14,213 nucleotides of DNA from contig JAGLYJ010000028.1 in assembly GCA_023132365.1 (NCBI GenBank), positions 1-14,213 on the forward strand. The letters run 5' to 3'. The notes below the pieces were generated by a model. That model was not told where the DNA came from. It ran no database searches and saw only the letters and a list, made by a program, of their open reading frames with translations. The number at the start of each line of letters is the position of its first letter. The first letter of the stretch is position 1. The DNA is from Mycoplasmatota bacterium (GTDB taxonomy: Bacteria; Bacillota_I; Bacilli_A; Izemoplasmatales; Hujiaoplasmataceae). This document shows positions 1-6,229 of this stretch, in pieces. The translations under genes were made by a program, and so were the position numbers.

Positions 1-125
1 GGTTCACCAGAATCTTCAAAATCTACTAATTCAGTAGTGTTTTTATCAATAACTGGTTCATCAGTTGTAAACATAAAGAATCCTAAACTAAACAATAATA
101 CAAACATTAAAATATACTTTTTCAT
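1..125 (-). CDS. Small exported or membrane protein, N-terminus only (cut by left edge)
   Basis: An open frame on the minus strand starts at the ATG complementary to 123-125 and runs off the window, giving at least 41 residues. It begins MKKYILMFVLLFSLGFFMF, a lysine-led, strongly hydrophobic stretch of about 18 residues typical of a Sec signal peptide or membrane anchor. No lipobox cysteine follows. The next visible residues (DEPVIDKNTTELVDFEDSGE) are acidic and hydrophilic. A GAGGTG ribosome binding site lies at 132-137, seven to nine bases before the ATG. The gene is divergent to the HTH regulator at 205-1134 and shares its control region. Its promoter repeats the architecture of the EAL-gene promoter (see 144-185). 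That placement suggests a target, and possibly the cognate signal-peptide precursor, of the regulator. The C-terminus is not visible, so it could equally be a larger secreted protein. Confidence 0.7.
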   Translation of the reverse strand, partial: MKKYILMFVLLFSLGFFMFTTDEPVIDKNTTELVDFEDSGE

Positions 126-143
126 TTTTTTCACCTCAACAAT

Positions 144-185
144 ATAATAACTTACACGCTAAAAATTAAACAGTGCATATATGTC
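144..185 (-). promoter_or_regulatory. Promoter of the divergent exported-protein gene with adjoining regulator-type motif (site A)
   Basis: Read on the minus strand, the 13-mer GACATATATGCAC (185 to 173) is directly followed by TGTTTA (172 to 167), a 17-bp gap, and TATTAT (149 to 144). The EAL-gene promoter has the same order and spacing (GACACATGTGCAC, TGTTTT, 17 bp, TATAAT). The repeated layout supports a functional promoter with a regulator bound at the -35. The predicted transcript start near 137 leaves a very short leader, so the exact -10 could be a few bases off. Confidence 0.5.
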
Positions 186-204
186 GCATAAAAAGGAAAA
201 TATT

Positions 205-1134
205 ATGAATTCAATGGAGCTAGCAAACTATTTAGAAAAAATTCGATTTGGAAGGAATGTTTCCCAAGAGGAATTTGTTTCTGGAGTAGTATCAATAAGA
301 CAATATCAGCGGTATAAGAACGGAGATAGTGTTATTCCTTATGAGAAAATTGACCAATTTGCTGAGAAACTTGGGATTAACACTAAGAAATTATTGACGG
401 AGTTTGAAAAGGAAAGATCTGTTCAATATTCTAAAATCAATGTGTTTTATAATGCTGTTGCTAATAACGATTATAAAACTGCAATTGATTATAAGCGAAA
501 GCTAGATAGTGATTTGATTATTTCTGAAGAGGGAAGAAAGTACTATACACATGCTAATTTAGTTTTTGATTATTATTCAAAAAAGATCACACATGCAGAA
601 GTTATCCAAAGAGTATCTGATATTTTAAATTATCCAAACATTTTAAATCAAAAGTATTTTACAGATGTAGAAGTACTTATACTTTGTTTCTTATTAACTG
701 TATTTTCTGGCAAACAGCAGGATTTACTGCTTAATCGCCTTAATAATCTTTTCTCTGATTCTGAAAATATCATTGCAGGAGATAACAACTATTATATATA
801 TACTTTGATATTAATGCGTTTGGCAAGAACGTTTGGCATTAAGAACGATTATCCACAAGTTATATATTTCTGTGATTTAGGTATTGAAAGAGGAATTGAA
901 AGTAAACAGTATTATTTGTGGGACTATTTCTATTACTATAAATCTTTAGCTCATTACGCATTAGGGCAGAAAGAAGATTTCGATACAGCACTACTTAGAT
1001 GTTTCAATGTACTCTTTATGGAGGGGAATCATTCTAAAATAGAAAAATTCACAGCATTAATTGAGAAAGATTATAATATAGATTACAAAGAATATATAAT
1101 TAACCTGCTTAAACCAAAGAACCCAAGTAGTTAG
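205..1134 (+). CDS. HTH (XRE/RNPP-like) transcriptional regulator with helical C-terminal sensor region
   Basis: The 309-residue protein begins with a helix-turn-helix domain of the XRE class at about residues 5-63 (QEEFVSGVVSIRQYQRYKNG covers the turn and recognition helix). It resembles the DNA-binding domains of Rgg, PlcR and PrgX. The remaining roughly 240 residues have no catalytic motif. They are rich in regularly spaced aromatic and leucine residues, as expected for the TPR-like repeats with which RNPP proteins bind small peptides. ATG 205 is preferred because AAAAGGAAAA (191-200) is correctly placed before it. An in-frame ATG at 181 lies inside operator-like site A and has no RBS. The gene is divergent to a short exported-protein gene and is followed by a strong terminator, then by an EAL gene whose promoter carries the same motif as its own control region. 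Autoregulation and control of both neighbours is my inference. A peptide ligand is likely by family but not shown. Confidence 0.8.
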   Translation: MNSMELANYLEKIRFGRNVSQEEFVSGVVSIRQYQRYKNGDSVIPYEKIDQFAEKLGINTKKLLTEFEKERSVQYSKINVFYNAVANNDYKTAIDYKRKLDSDLIISEEGRKYYTHANLVFDYYSKKITHAEVIQRVSDILNYPNILNQKYFTDVEVLILCFLLTVFSGKQQDLLLNRLNNLFSDSENIIAGDNNYYIYTLILMRLARTFGIKNDYPQVIYFCDLGIERGIESKQYYLWDYFYYYKSLAHYALGQKEDFDTALLRCFNVLFMEGNHSKIEKFTALIEKDYNIDYKEYIINLLKPKNPSS

Positions 1135-1162
1135 AAGACAATGGTAACGTTGTCTTTTTTTT
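1135..1162 (+). terminator. Rho-independent terminator after the HTH regulator
   Basis: The stem AAGACAA (1135-1141) pairs with TTGTCTT (1150-1156), extended by a T-G and a G-C pair around a GTAA loop, and is followed by an eight-T run (1155-1162). It begins directly after the TAG stop at 1132-1134, so the EAL gene downstream needs its own promoter. Confidence 0.9.
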
Positions 1163-1178
1163 GCGAAAAAGTCAATAC

Positions 1179-1191
1179 GACATAATGTGAC
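1179..1191 (+). promoter_or_regulatory. Copy B of the GACAYA-N5-AC motif
   Basis: GACATAATGTGAC is centred at 1185. It differs from copy D (GACATAATATGAC) at one of 13 positions and shares GACAYA and the terminal AC with copies A and C. It lies 53 bp upstream of copy C and about 95 bp before the predicted transcript start of the EAL gene. A regulator site is inferred. Confidence 0.5.
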
Positions 1192-1231
1192 TTTTATGTT
1201 ATTGCAAATATTTTTAGAAAAAATTAAATAC

Positions 1232-1273
1232 GACACATGTGCACTGTTTTGATCTAGATATTCATAGTATAAT
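1232..1273 (+). promoter_or_regulatory. EAL-gene promoter with regulator-type motif C overlapping the -35
   Basis: Copy C, GACACATGTGCAC (1232-1244), abuts a weak -35 (TGTTTT, 1245-1250). It is followed by a 17-bp spacer and a consensus -10 (TATAAT, 1268-1273). Transcription should start near 1280, which puts the motif centre at about -42, the position used by activators that contact RNA polymerase at the -35. The poor -35 also fits an activator-dependent promoter. Copies A and C share 18 of 21 bases over the motif and its flank. Confidence 0.65.
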
Positions 1274-1285
1274 ATAAGCAAACAA

Positions 1286-1298
1286 GACATAATATGAC
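1286..1298 (+). promoter_or_regulatory. Copy D of the GACAYA-N5-AC motif in the EAL-gene leader
   Basis: GACATAATATGAC is centred at 1292, 54 bp after copy C and about 12 bp downstream of the predicted transcript start. A bound protein here would be expected to block rather than assist transcription, so B, C and D together could form a looped or bidirectionally acting control region. Function is inferred from repetition and spacing only. Confidence 0.45.
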
Positions 1299-1337
1299 GC
1301 ATTGAGTGAAAGTAATACAATTAGGGAGGTGCATTTC

Positions 1338-2855
1338 ATGTATTTAGAATCTATAAAACGAACTATATTAAGTATAATCAATATATTTGAAAATTCTAGT
1401 ATTTCCGCATTTGATTTATATAACAAGAATAATATCATATTTTTAAGTGTATTAGTTATATTCGCATTGATTTTAGTTGTATTTATATATTTTCAAGGCA
1501 CACAAGGTAAGCACCTTGCTACAAAATCTAGTAACAATTCAATTTTACAATATATGAAACTCTTTGATAAGGACTCATCATTTGTTTTAAAAACCATTCT
1601 TACTGATAATCCAGACAAAGATTTTGCGACAGGATTGATGAATCAATACGGAGTAACTACAAAGATTGATGAAATGAATAATATAGATTCAGCTATAGCT
1701 TTTGTAATAGATATTATATCTTTTCCGGAAATCTGTAGTTATTATGGTTACGATTTAGGAAATAAAATACTCAATCTAATGACTAATGAGTTAAATGCTC
1801 TTTTTGATGAAGAATGTTTAATTGGCCGATTTACAGATACAAAGTTTCTCATCTTGTGTACTAATTGTAAAGTAGATAGAGAATCTATAGAAGAGTACAT
1901 TATAAAATTTACTCAGTTTATTACTTCCACCTATAATATAAATGATATTACCATAAAATTAGAAAAAAGGATTGGGTACGCAGTTTATCCATTTGACACT
2001 GAAGAACCAAATGAGTTATTTAATCTATCTTGTGTGGCGCTAACACATTGCCAAAAAAACAATTCAAATGATATAACCCGTTTTAATTTAGATATGAAAA
2101 TAAATATGAATTATAATCGACAAATAGCAAATAAATTAAGTGATGCTTTGGAAAACGAGATAATTGAAGTGTTCTTTCAAAAAGGAGTTAATAGCGAAAC
2201 AAACGAAACTTTCTTGATTGAAGAACTTTCAAGGTGGACAGACAAAGATTTAGGATATATTCCTCCGGATGTATTCTTCAAAATTGCTAGTGACACTAAC
2301 CAACTTGATCGACTAGATCGATATATGGTAAGTAAGACAATGTCTGCTTATAGTATACTAAAACAAAATAATAGTAATAAGAATTTGAAAGTTACAATTA
2401 ATATTACACCAGGTTCATTACTTAGCGTCGATTTCTTCAACTTCTTTATTGATCAAACTAAAGCAAATAAACTGAGTGAGAGTGACATATACATAGAAAT
2501 ATCAGAAACAACGTTCATTCACAATTTGGAATCATGTATACATAACATAAACAAATACAAAGAAAAAGGCTATCTGATTGCTATAGATGACTTTGGAACT
2601 AAATATTCATCCCTGTCTATACTAGAAAGTGTAAATTTTGATTTAATTAAGATTGATGCACATTTCGTTCAAAACATTGAGAAGTTCAATAATCAAGAAA
2701 TCATCAAGATGATTAGAAGAATAACAACTGTGGGGAAAAAAGAAGTTGTTGGAGAAGGTGTAGAGACAAAATTACAAAGCGATACTCTGAAAGAGCTAGG
2801 GTGTTATATTCAACAAGGATATTATCATCATAGACCAGAAAGATATAGTCATTAA
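1338..2855 (+). CDS. Membrane-anchored degenerate GGDEF-EAL protein, likely c-di-GMP phosphodiesterase
   Basis: The 505-residue protein has one transmembrane helix at about residues 33-53, a GGDEF-like domain at about 118-255 and an EAL domain at about 262-503. The diguanylate cyclase signature is lost: RFTDTKF (164-170) stands where RxGGDEF is expected, so cyclase activity is unlikely, though GTP binding as a control input is possible. The EAL domain keeps its key residues: Glu295 (in EEL, replacing EAL), Asn355, Glu387, Asp417-Asp418 of DDFG, Lys438, Glu473 of EGVE and the QGYY of 493-496. It therefore probably hydrolyses cyclic di-GMP to pGpG. The short N-terminus suggests no large external sensor. 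ATG 1338 is chosen because GGGAGGTG (1324-1331) is ideally placed; an upstream in-frame TTG at 1302 is not supported. The promoter carries motif copies shared with the upstream HTH regulator, implying regulator-driven lowering of c-di-GMP. It is followed directly by a terminator. Confidence 0.9.
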   Translation: MYLESIKRTILSIINIFENSSISAFDLYNKNNIIFLSVLVIFALILVVFIYFQGTQGKHLATKSSNNSILQYMKLFDKDSSFVLKTILTDNPDKDFATGLMNQYGVTTKIDEMNNIDSAIAFVIDIISFPEICSYYGYDLGNKILNLMTNELNALFDEECLIGRFTDTKFLILCTNCKVDRESIEEYIIKFTQFITSTYNINDITIKLEKRIGYAVYPFDTEEPNELFNLSCVALTHCQKNNSNDITRFNLDMKINMNYNRQIANKLSDALENEIIEVFFQKGVNSETNETFLIEELSRWTDKDLGYIPPDVFFKIASDTNQLDRLDRYMVSKTMSAYSILKQNNSNKNLKVTINITPGSLLSVDFFNFFIDQTKANKLSESDIYIEISETTFIHNLESCIHNINKYKEKGYLIAIDDFGTKYSSLSILESVNFDLIKIDAHFVQNIEKFNNQEIIKMIRRITTVGKKEVVGEGVETKLQSDTLKELGCYIQQGYYHHRPERYSH

Positions 2856-2857
2856 TA

Positions 2858-2887
2858 GAAAGAGATATCTCATTGATATCTCTTTTT
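2858..2887 (+). terminator. Rho-independent terminator after the EAL gene
   Basis: A perfect 11-bp stem, AAAGAGATATC (2859-2869) with GATATCTCTTT (2875-2885), closes a five-base loop and runs into a short T tract. It begins three bases after the TAA stop and separates the EAL gene from the ArsR operon. Confidence 0.85.
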
Positions 2888-2901
2888 ATTGAGGATAACT
2901 A

Positions 2902-2929
2902 TTGATTATTAACTCCAACATGTTATAAT
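2902..2929 (+). promoter_or_regulatory. Promoter of the ArsR-permease operon
   Basis: TTGATT (2902-2907) is followed by a 16-bp spacer and TATAAT (2924-2929). The TGT just before the -10 makes it an extended -10 element. The predicted start, near 2936, lies just upstream of the palindromic operator. Confidence 0.65.
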
Positions 2930-2943
2930 ATAGATGAATATCA

Positions 2944-2963
2944 ATATAGATATATATCTATAT
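2944..2963 (+). promoter_or_regulatory. Perfect 20-bp palindrome, probable ArsR-family operator
   Basis: The half-site ATATAGATAT is followed immediately by its exact reverse complement, ATATCTATAT. The palindrome sits between the predicted transcript start and the AAGGAGGG ribosome binding site (2964-2971) of the ArsR-family gene, where a bound dimer would block transcription. AT-rich dyads of this kind are usual ArsR/SmtB targets. Assignment to this ArsR protein is inferred from position. Confidence 0.7.
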
Positions 2964-2974
2964 AAGGAGGGTCT

Positions 2975-3259
2975 ATGAAATATTCAAGATTATTTAAAGT
3001 TTTTTCAGATGAAAATAGAATAGATATTGTTAAAAATTTAGCTAACGGAGTCTGTTGCTCATGTAATTTTAAAAGTCAATTCAAAATATCTCAACCTACA
3101 CTAACTTATCATTTAAAGATGATTAAGGAATCTGGACTCGCAACATCAGAAAAAGTAGGAACCTGGAACAAGTACTATATAAATCTAGAGGCTATAGACG
3201 AGATGATTGAATTTTTAAAAGAAATTAGATCATTAGGAGGAAAAGATTGTAAATGCTAA
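2975..3259 (+). CDS. ArsR/SmtB-family metal(loid)-sensing repressor
   Basis: This 94-residue winged-helix protein matches ArsR in length and order: an N-terminal FSDENRIDIVKNLA helix, the recognition segment ISQPTLTYHLKMIKESGL (about 39-56) and the wing with WNKYYIN. The metal-binding motif of classical ArsR (ELCVCDL) is replaced by VCCSCNF, keeping Cys28 and Cys30 in the sensor positions and adding Cys27. A second pair, Cys92 and Cys94, ends the protein. A thiol-bound trivalent arsenical, antimonial or soft metal is the likely inducer; binding should release DNA. The RBS AAGGAGGG precedes ATG 2975. Its last codons overlap the permease start (ATG 3253), so the two are translationally coupled. 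The promoter and palindrome directly upstream point to autoregulation. The exact ligand cannot be read from the sequence. Confidence 0.88.
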   Translation: MKYSRLFKVFSDENRIDIVKNLANGVCCSCNFKSQFKISQPTLTYHLKMIKESGLATSEKVGTWNKYYINLEAIDEMIEFLKEIRSLGGKDCKC

Positions 3260-4260
3260 AAGAATTTTTTGAGTTATTAAATGACATTTTACTTAAAATG
3301 ACTTGGTTAAATAACTTAGTAGATGATATACTCGTATCTGTTTTCAACATGGACACAAATACTTTGATTTTTTCATCACTATCTTTTTTTATCTATGATG
3401 TAATTAAAATATTCATTTTATTATCATTTTTGATTTATGTTTCATCATATATTCAAACATATTTTACCGTTGAGAGAACAAGGCATGTATTGTCTAAATT
3501 TAAAGGTATCGGAGCCAACATTGTTGGGGCGCTACTTGGGACAATAACACCATTTTGCTCTTGCTCATCAATTCCTATATTTATAGGTTTTACAAGAGCG
3601 GGACTACCAATTGGGGTTACATTCTCTTTTCTAATATCTTCACCATTAGTTGATTTAGCTTCAGTTGTTCTATTAGCAAGTATCTTCGGTTGGAAAATCG
3701 CACTTATATACGTTGCTGTAGGAATAATTTTAGCTGTAATTGGTGGAACACTAATTTCTGTTTTTAAAATGGAAAAATATGTAGAAGATTTTGTTCTTCA
3801 AGGAGATATAGTAACACTAGAAGAAGGAGAAATCTTAACGAGGAAACAAAGACATAAATATGCATTTGATCAAGTTAATGAGATTGTTAAAAGAGTATGG
3901 AAATATGTAATTATTGGAGTGCTAATTGGCGCAATCATTCATGGATATATACCAGCAGATTTCATTAACAGTATATTAGGATCTAATAAATGGTACTCTG
4001 TTTTAGTAGCTGCTTTTGCAGGAATACCAATGTATGCTGATATTTTTGGAACATTGCCAATAGCAGAGGCATTAGTGCTAAAAGGTGTTGGAATAGGAAC
4101 TGTACTTGCTTTTATGATGGCAGTTACAACTCTAAGTATCCCTTCAATAATATTGCTTAAAAAAGTAGTGAAAAATAAATTACTGATTACCTTTGTCGCA
4201 ATAGTGTCTATAGGAATAATATTAGTAGGATATATCTTTAATTATATAATTATTATTTAG
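3253..4260 (+). CDS. ArsP/YraQ-type (UPF0718) permease
   Basis: The 335-residue polytopic membrane protein has about eight hydrophobic segments. It carries the family signature TPFCSCSSIPIFIGFTRAGL (99-118) followed by a PLVD segment (131-134), which marks the ArsP_1/DUF318 permease family. Cys102 and Cys104 lie in that motif. Characterised ArsP proteins expel trivalent organoarsenicals through paired cysteines; other members have unknown substrates. A hydrophilic loop lies at roughly 175-215, and the second half repeats membrane segments with a GIPMYADIFGTLP motif. It overlaps the ArsR gene by seven bases, uses GGAGGAAA (3237-3244) as RBS, and is followed after eight bases by a small CxxC thioredoxin-like gene. 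The three-gene set suggests thiol-linked metalloid export, but substrate assignment is inference. Confidence 0.85.
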   Translation: MLKEFFELLNDILLKMTWLNNLVDDILVSVFNMDTNTLIFSSLSFFIYDVIKIFILLSFLIYVSSYIQTYFTVERTRHVLSKFKGIGANIVGALLGTITPFCSCSSIPIFIGFTRAGLPIGVTFSFLISSPLVDLASVVLLASIFGWKIALIYVAVGIILAVIGGTLISVFKMEKYVEDFVLQGDIVTLEEGEILTRKQRHKYAFDQVNEIVKRVWKYVIIGVLIGAIIHGYIPADFINSILGSNKWYSVLVAAFAGIPMYADIFGTLPIAEALVLKGVGIGTVLAFMMAVTTLSIPSIILLKKVVKNKLLITFVAIVSIGIILVGYIFNYIIII

Positions 4261-4268
4261 GAGGAAAT

Positions 4269-4499
4269 ATGGTTATTAAAATTTTGGGGTCAGGATGTAA
4301 GAACTGTAAGAAATTGTATCATAATACTATATTAGCAATAAGCGAATTGGAGCTTGATGCAGCTGTAATTAAAATAACTGACTTTGCTGAAATAGCAAAA
4401 TATAATACTATGCGAATGCCAGCTCTAGTACTTGATGAAAAAGTAATAGCAAAAGGAAAAGTTTTAAGCAAAGAGGAAATCAAAAAGCTGATTTCATAA
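4269..4499 (+). CDS. Small thioredoxin-fold CxxC protein (redox-active disulfide protein 2-like)
   Basis: The 76-residue protein shows the compact thioredoxin-like fold: a first beta strand (VIKILGSG), the active-site CKNC (Cys10, Cys13) at the start of helix 1, a central segment TDFAEIAKYNTMRMPALVLD with the cis-Pro position (MPA), and a final strand and helix (KVIAKGKVLSKEEIKKLI). It has no signal peptide, so it works in the cytoplasm. Proteins of this type commonly sit beside ArsR-permease pairs and are thought to reduce or hand over thiol-bound substrate, though I know of no firm biochemistry. The RBS AGGAGGAA (4259-4266) overlaps the permease stop codon, making it the third gene of the operon. 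Confidence 0.85.
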   Translation: MVIKILGSGCKNCKKLYHNTILAISELELDAAVIKITDFAEIAKYNTMRMPALVLDEKVIAKGKVLSKEEIKKLIS

Positions 4500-4505
4500 A
4501 TTAAA

Positions 4506-4557
4506 CAATAAGTGCAATATATATATTTATAATTATATATTTAAACGTGCATTATTG
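4506..4557 (+). terminator. Possible terminator-like hairpin after the ArsR operon
   Basis: CAATAA (4506-4511) pairs with TTATTG (4552-4557) and TGCA (4513-4516) with TGCA (4548-4551), with one bulged G. AT-only sequence inside can extend the stem. It begins seven bases after the stop of the thioredoxin-like gene, but no T tract follows, so termination is uncertain; 3'-end protection of the mRNA is an alternative. Confidence 0.35.
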
Positions 4558-4845
4558 ATTTAGTATTTAATAATTCTAATTGATAAAATTACAAAATGAT
4601 CATGATTAAATACAAGTAAATTATAATTAGAGAAATTTTTTCGATATATAGAATGAATTAACTTTTGAATAGAAGAACTAGAACTGAAACCACGGTTCTC
4701 TTCATTTGTTTTTGAAATAAAGCGAATAACATCCCTAAAATAGGAGTTATAGCTGATATATATTATCGAATTTTTCAATCAAGAATATATTTGTTAACTA
4801 AAGAAAATGATAGCTAGAATATAAAATTAAATAAGGAAAACGAGT

Positions 4846-4874
4846 AAAGTAGGACAAATGTTCTACTTTTATTT
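4846..4874 (+). terminator. Terminator-like hairpin with no gene directly upstream
   Basis: AAAGTAG (4846-4852) pairs with CTACTTT (4863-4869), with further possible pairing toward the loop, and a T-rich tail (TTTTATTT) follows on the plus strand. The nearest plus-strand stop codon is almost 350 bases upstream, so it ends either readthrough from the ArsR operon or an unrecognised transcript. Confidence 0.55.
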
Positions 4875-5027
4875 ATTGAATTTGTTGATTAAGGATTAAT
4901 AAATATTCAGTATTTTTAAAAAAACAATATATATTTCTTATGAATTGAATACTAAAAAAAGGCTATGTCACATTTAATAAAAATGAATTTGTTTTACTAT
5001 GATTCAAAATATGTATACGTATTATTT

Positions 5028-5056
5028 TTGAGAGCCAATACTGATTACTATATATA
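5028..5056 (+). promoter_or_regulatory. Candidate promoter for the GNAT-DUF819 gene pair
   Basis: TTGAGA (5028-5033) and TATATA (5051-5056) are separated by 17 bp, giving a start near 5063 and a leader of about 60 bases. The surrounding sequence is AT-rich, so chance matches are easy. Confidence 0.4.
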
Positions 5057-5125
5057 TGTAGACAAGTTTAGCGTCTTTCTGTTAAAATGTTAATAACAAT
5101 ATATTGGTTCACTCTGGAGGGAATA

Positions 5126-6229
5126 ATGATTATAGAAGTAAAAAGCAAGAGGGATTTAAAGAAATTTCTATATTTTGTTAAGAATCTTTATAAAGGAGAT
5201 TCACATTACATATATCCACTCTTTTATGTTCTTTATAGAGAATTGGTTAAAGAAGTTCTTAAAGATGGAACTTATAAAGCAATATTGGACTTAAATGAAC
5301 ATGGGATGATTCAGGGGAGATTAATGTATACAATTGAACACAATATTGATGAAGATATCGATATTTGTTATTGGTCATATTTTGAATCTATCAATTCAAT
5401 TGAAGTTATTAATAATTTATTTAATTATATGGAACAGGATATGCGAGATAAAGACGTATATATTTCTGAAGGTAGTTTTATACCATATGACCCAGATAAC
5501 AGAAGAGGAATACTAATTGATGGTTTTGAAAAAGACCCTGTAATATTTACGTCATATAACAAGCAATATTATAAAGACTTACTTGAAATGTATGGACATA
5601 CTAAAAGTAGGGATTCTTTTAGCGTTATACCATTTGAAGATGAAAATACAGAAAAGAAGTTGAAAAAGTTCGCTAGGTTTTTTGAAAGAAGAAATAATGT
5701 TTGCGTAAGCAGCATAGATTTTAAAAATATTGACAAAGAAATTGATGATATTCATAAAATATTATTAGATGCTGATAACGATCATATCTATCAAGAAGTA
5801 CCATCCATCAAGTTAATAAGGGATGTAGCCGATAATTTGAGAATGTTTTTAGATCCAAGACTCATTAAAATTGCTAGAGAAATAGAAACTGGTCGACCTG
5901 TAGGATTTATTTTCTGTTTGTTGGATTTTAACCAAGTTTTTAAAAAAACAAATGGAAAAATAAAACCAATCAAAATGCTTTTGTATAAGAAAAAAATAAC
6001 AAAAGCTAGGGGTATGATGCAATATATGATACCCGAGTATCAAGGAAAAGGATTAATTGGGTTTATATATAAAGAGATTTATGATGAAATGATAAAAATG
6101 GGCTTAAAGGAGTTTGAAGCTGGAACTATAATGGAAGGTAATGAAAAATCATTAACTTCTCTAGCGAAATTTAATGGAAAAGTAGCTAAAACTTATAGGA
6201 TATATAGAAAGGATCATAAAAATGGTTAA
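5126..6229 (+). CDS. GNAT-fold N-acyltransferase-like protein
   Basis: The 367-residue protein belongs to the long GNAT-like family that starts with a region for surface recognition (KSKRDLKKFLYFVKNLYKGD, 6-25). It has a central GSFIPYDPDNRRGILIDGF block (116-134) followed by a YNKQYYKDLLEMYGH segment (144-158), and ends in the acyl-CoA-binding half: PEYQGKGLIGFIYKEI (303-318) with the QGKG pyrophosphate loop, then EAGTIMEGNEKSLTSLAKFN (331-350) and KTYRIYRKD. The acceptor substrate of this family is unknown to me. ATG 5126 follows a GGAGGG RBS (5116-5121); an in-frame ATG at 5087 has none. The stop overlaps the start of the DUF819 membrane protein by eight bases, so the two are made together. 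No signal peptide or membrane helix is evident. Confidence 0.75.
   Translation: MIIEVKSKRDLKKFLYFVKNLYKGDSHYIYPLFYVLYRELVKEVLKDGTYKAILDLNEHGMIQGRLMYTIEHNIDEDIDICYWSYFESINSIEVINNLFNYMEQDMRDKDVYISEGSFIPYDPDNRRGILIDGFEKDPVIFTSYNKQYYKDLLEMYGHTKSRDSFSVIPFEDENTEKKLKKFARFFERRNNVCVSSIDFKNIDKEIDDIHKILLDADNDHIYQEVPSIKLIRDVADNLRMFLDPRLIKIAREIETGRPVGFIFCLLDFNQVFKKTNGKIKPIKMLLYKKKITKARGMMQYMIPEYQGKGLIGFIYKEIYDEMIKMGLKEFEAGTIMEGNEKSLTSLAKFNGKVAKTYRIYRKDHKNG

Larger units (their letters stand above)
4500..5125. other. Gene-poor AT-rich stretch between the ArsR operon and the GNAT gene
   Basis: About 620 bases with no gene I can support. It holds an imperfect hairpin just after the ArsR operon (4506-4557), a second hairpin with a T-rich tail (4846-4874) and a promoter-like pair near 5028-5056. 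The 72-codon minus-strand frame at 4560-4778 would start at TTG, lacks a ribosome binding site and resembles no family I know. The region could be a decayed gene or hold a small RNA. Confidence 0.5.

Noticed and set aside
181..204. ATG 181 as the start of the HTH regulator
   Set aside because: It falls inside operator-like site A and has no ribosome binding site, while ATG 205 follows AAAAGGAAAA at the right distance and begins the HTH domain.
1302..1337. TTG 1302 as the start of the EAL protein
   Set aside because: ATG 1338 has a strong GGGAGGTG; the extra 12 residues overlap the leader and lie next to motif D.
4560..4778. Minus-strand 72-codon frame in the gene-poor stretch
   Set aside because: It starts at TTG without a ribosome binding site, has low-complexity serine runs and resembles no known family; kept only as a possible decayed gene.
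5087..5125. ATG 5087 as the start of the GNAT protein
   Set aside because: No ribosome binding site precedes it; GGAGGG is correctly spaced before ATG 5126.
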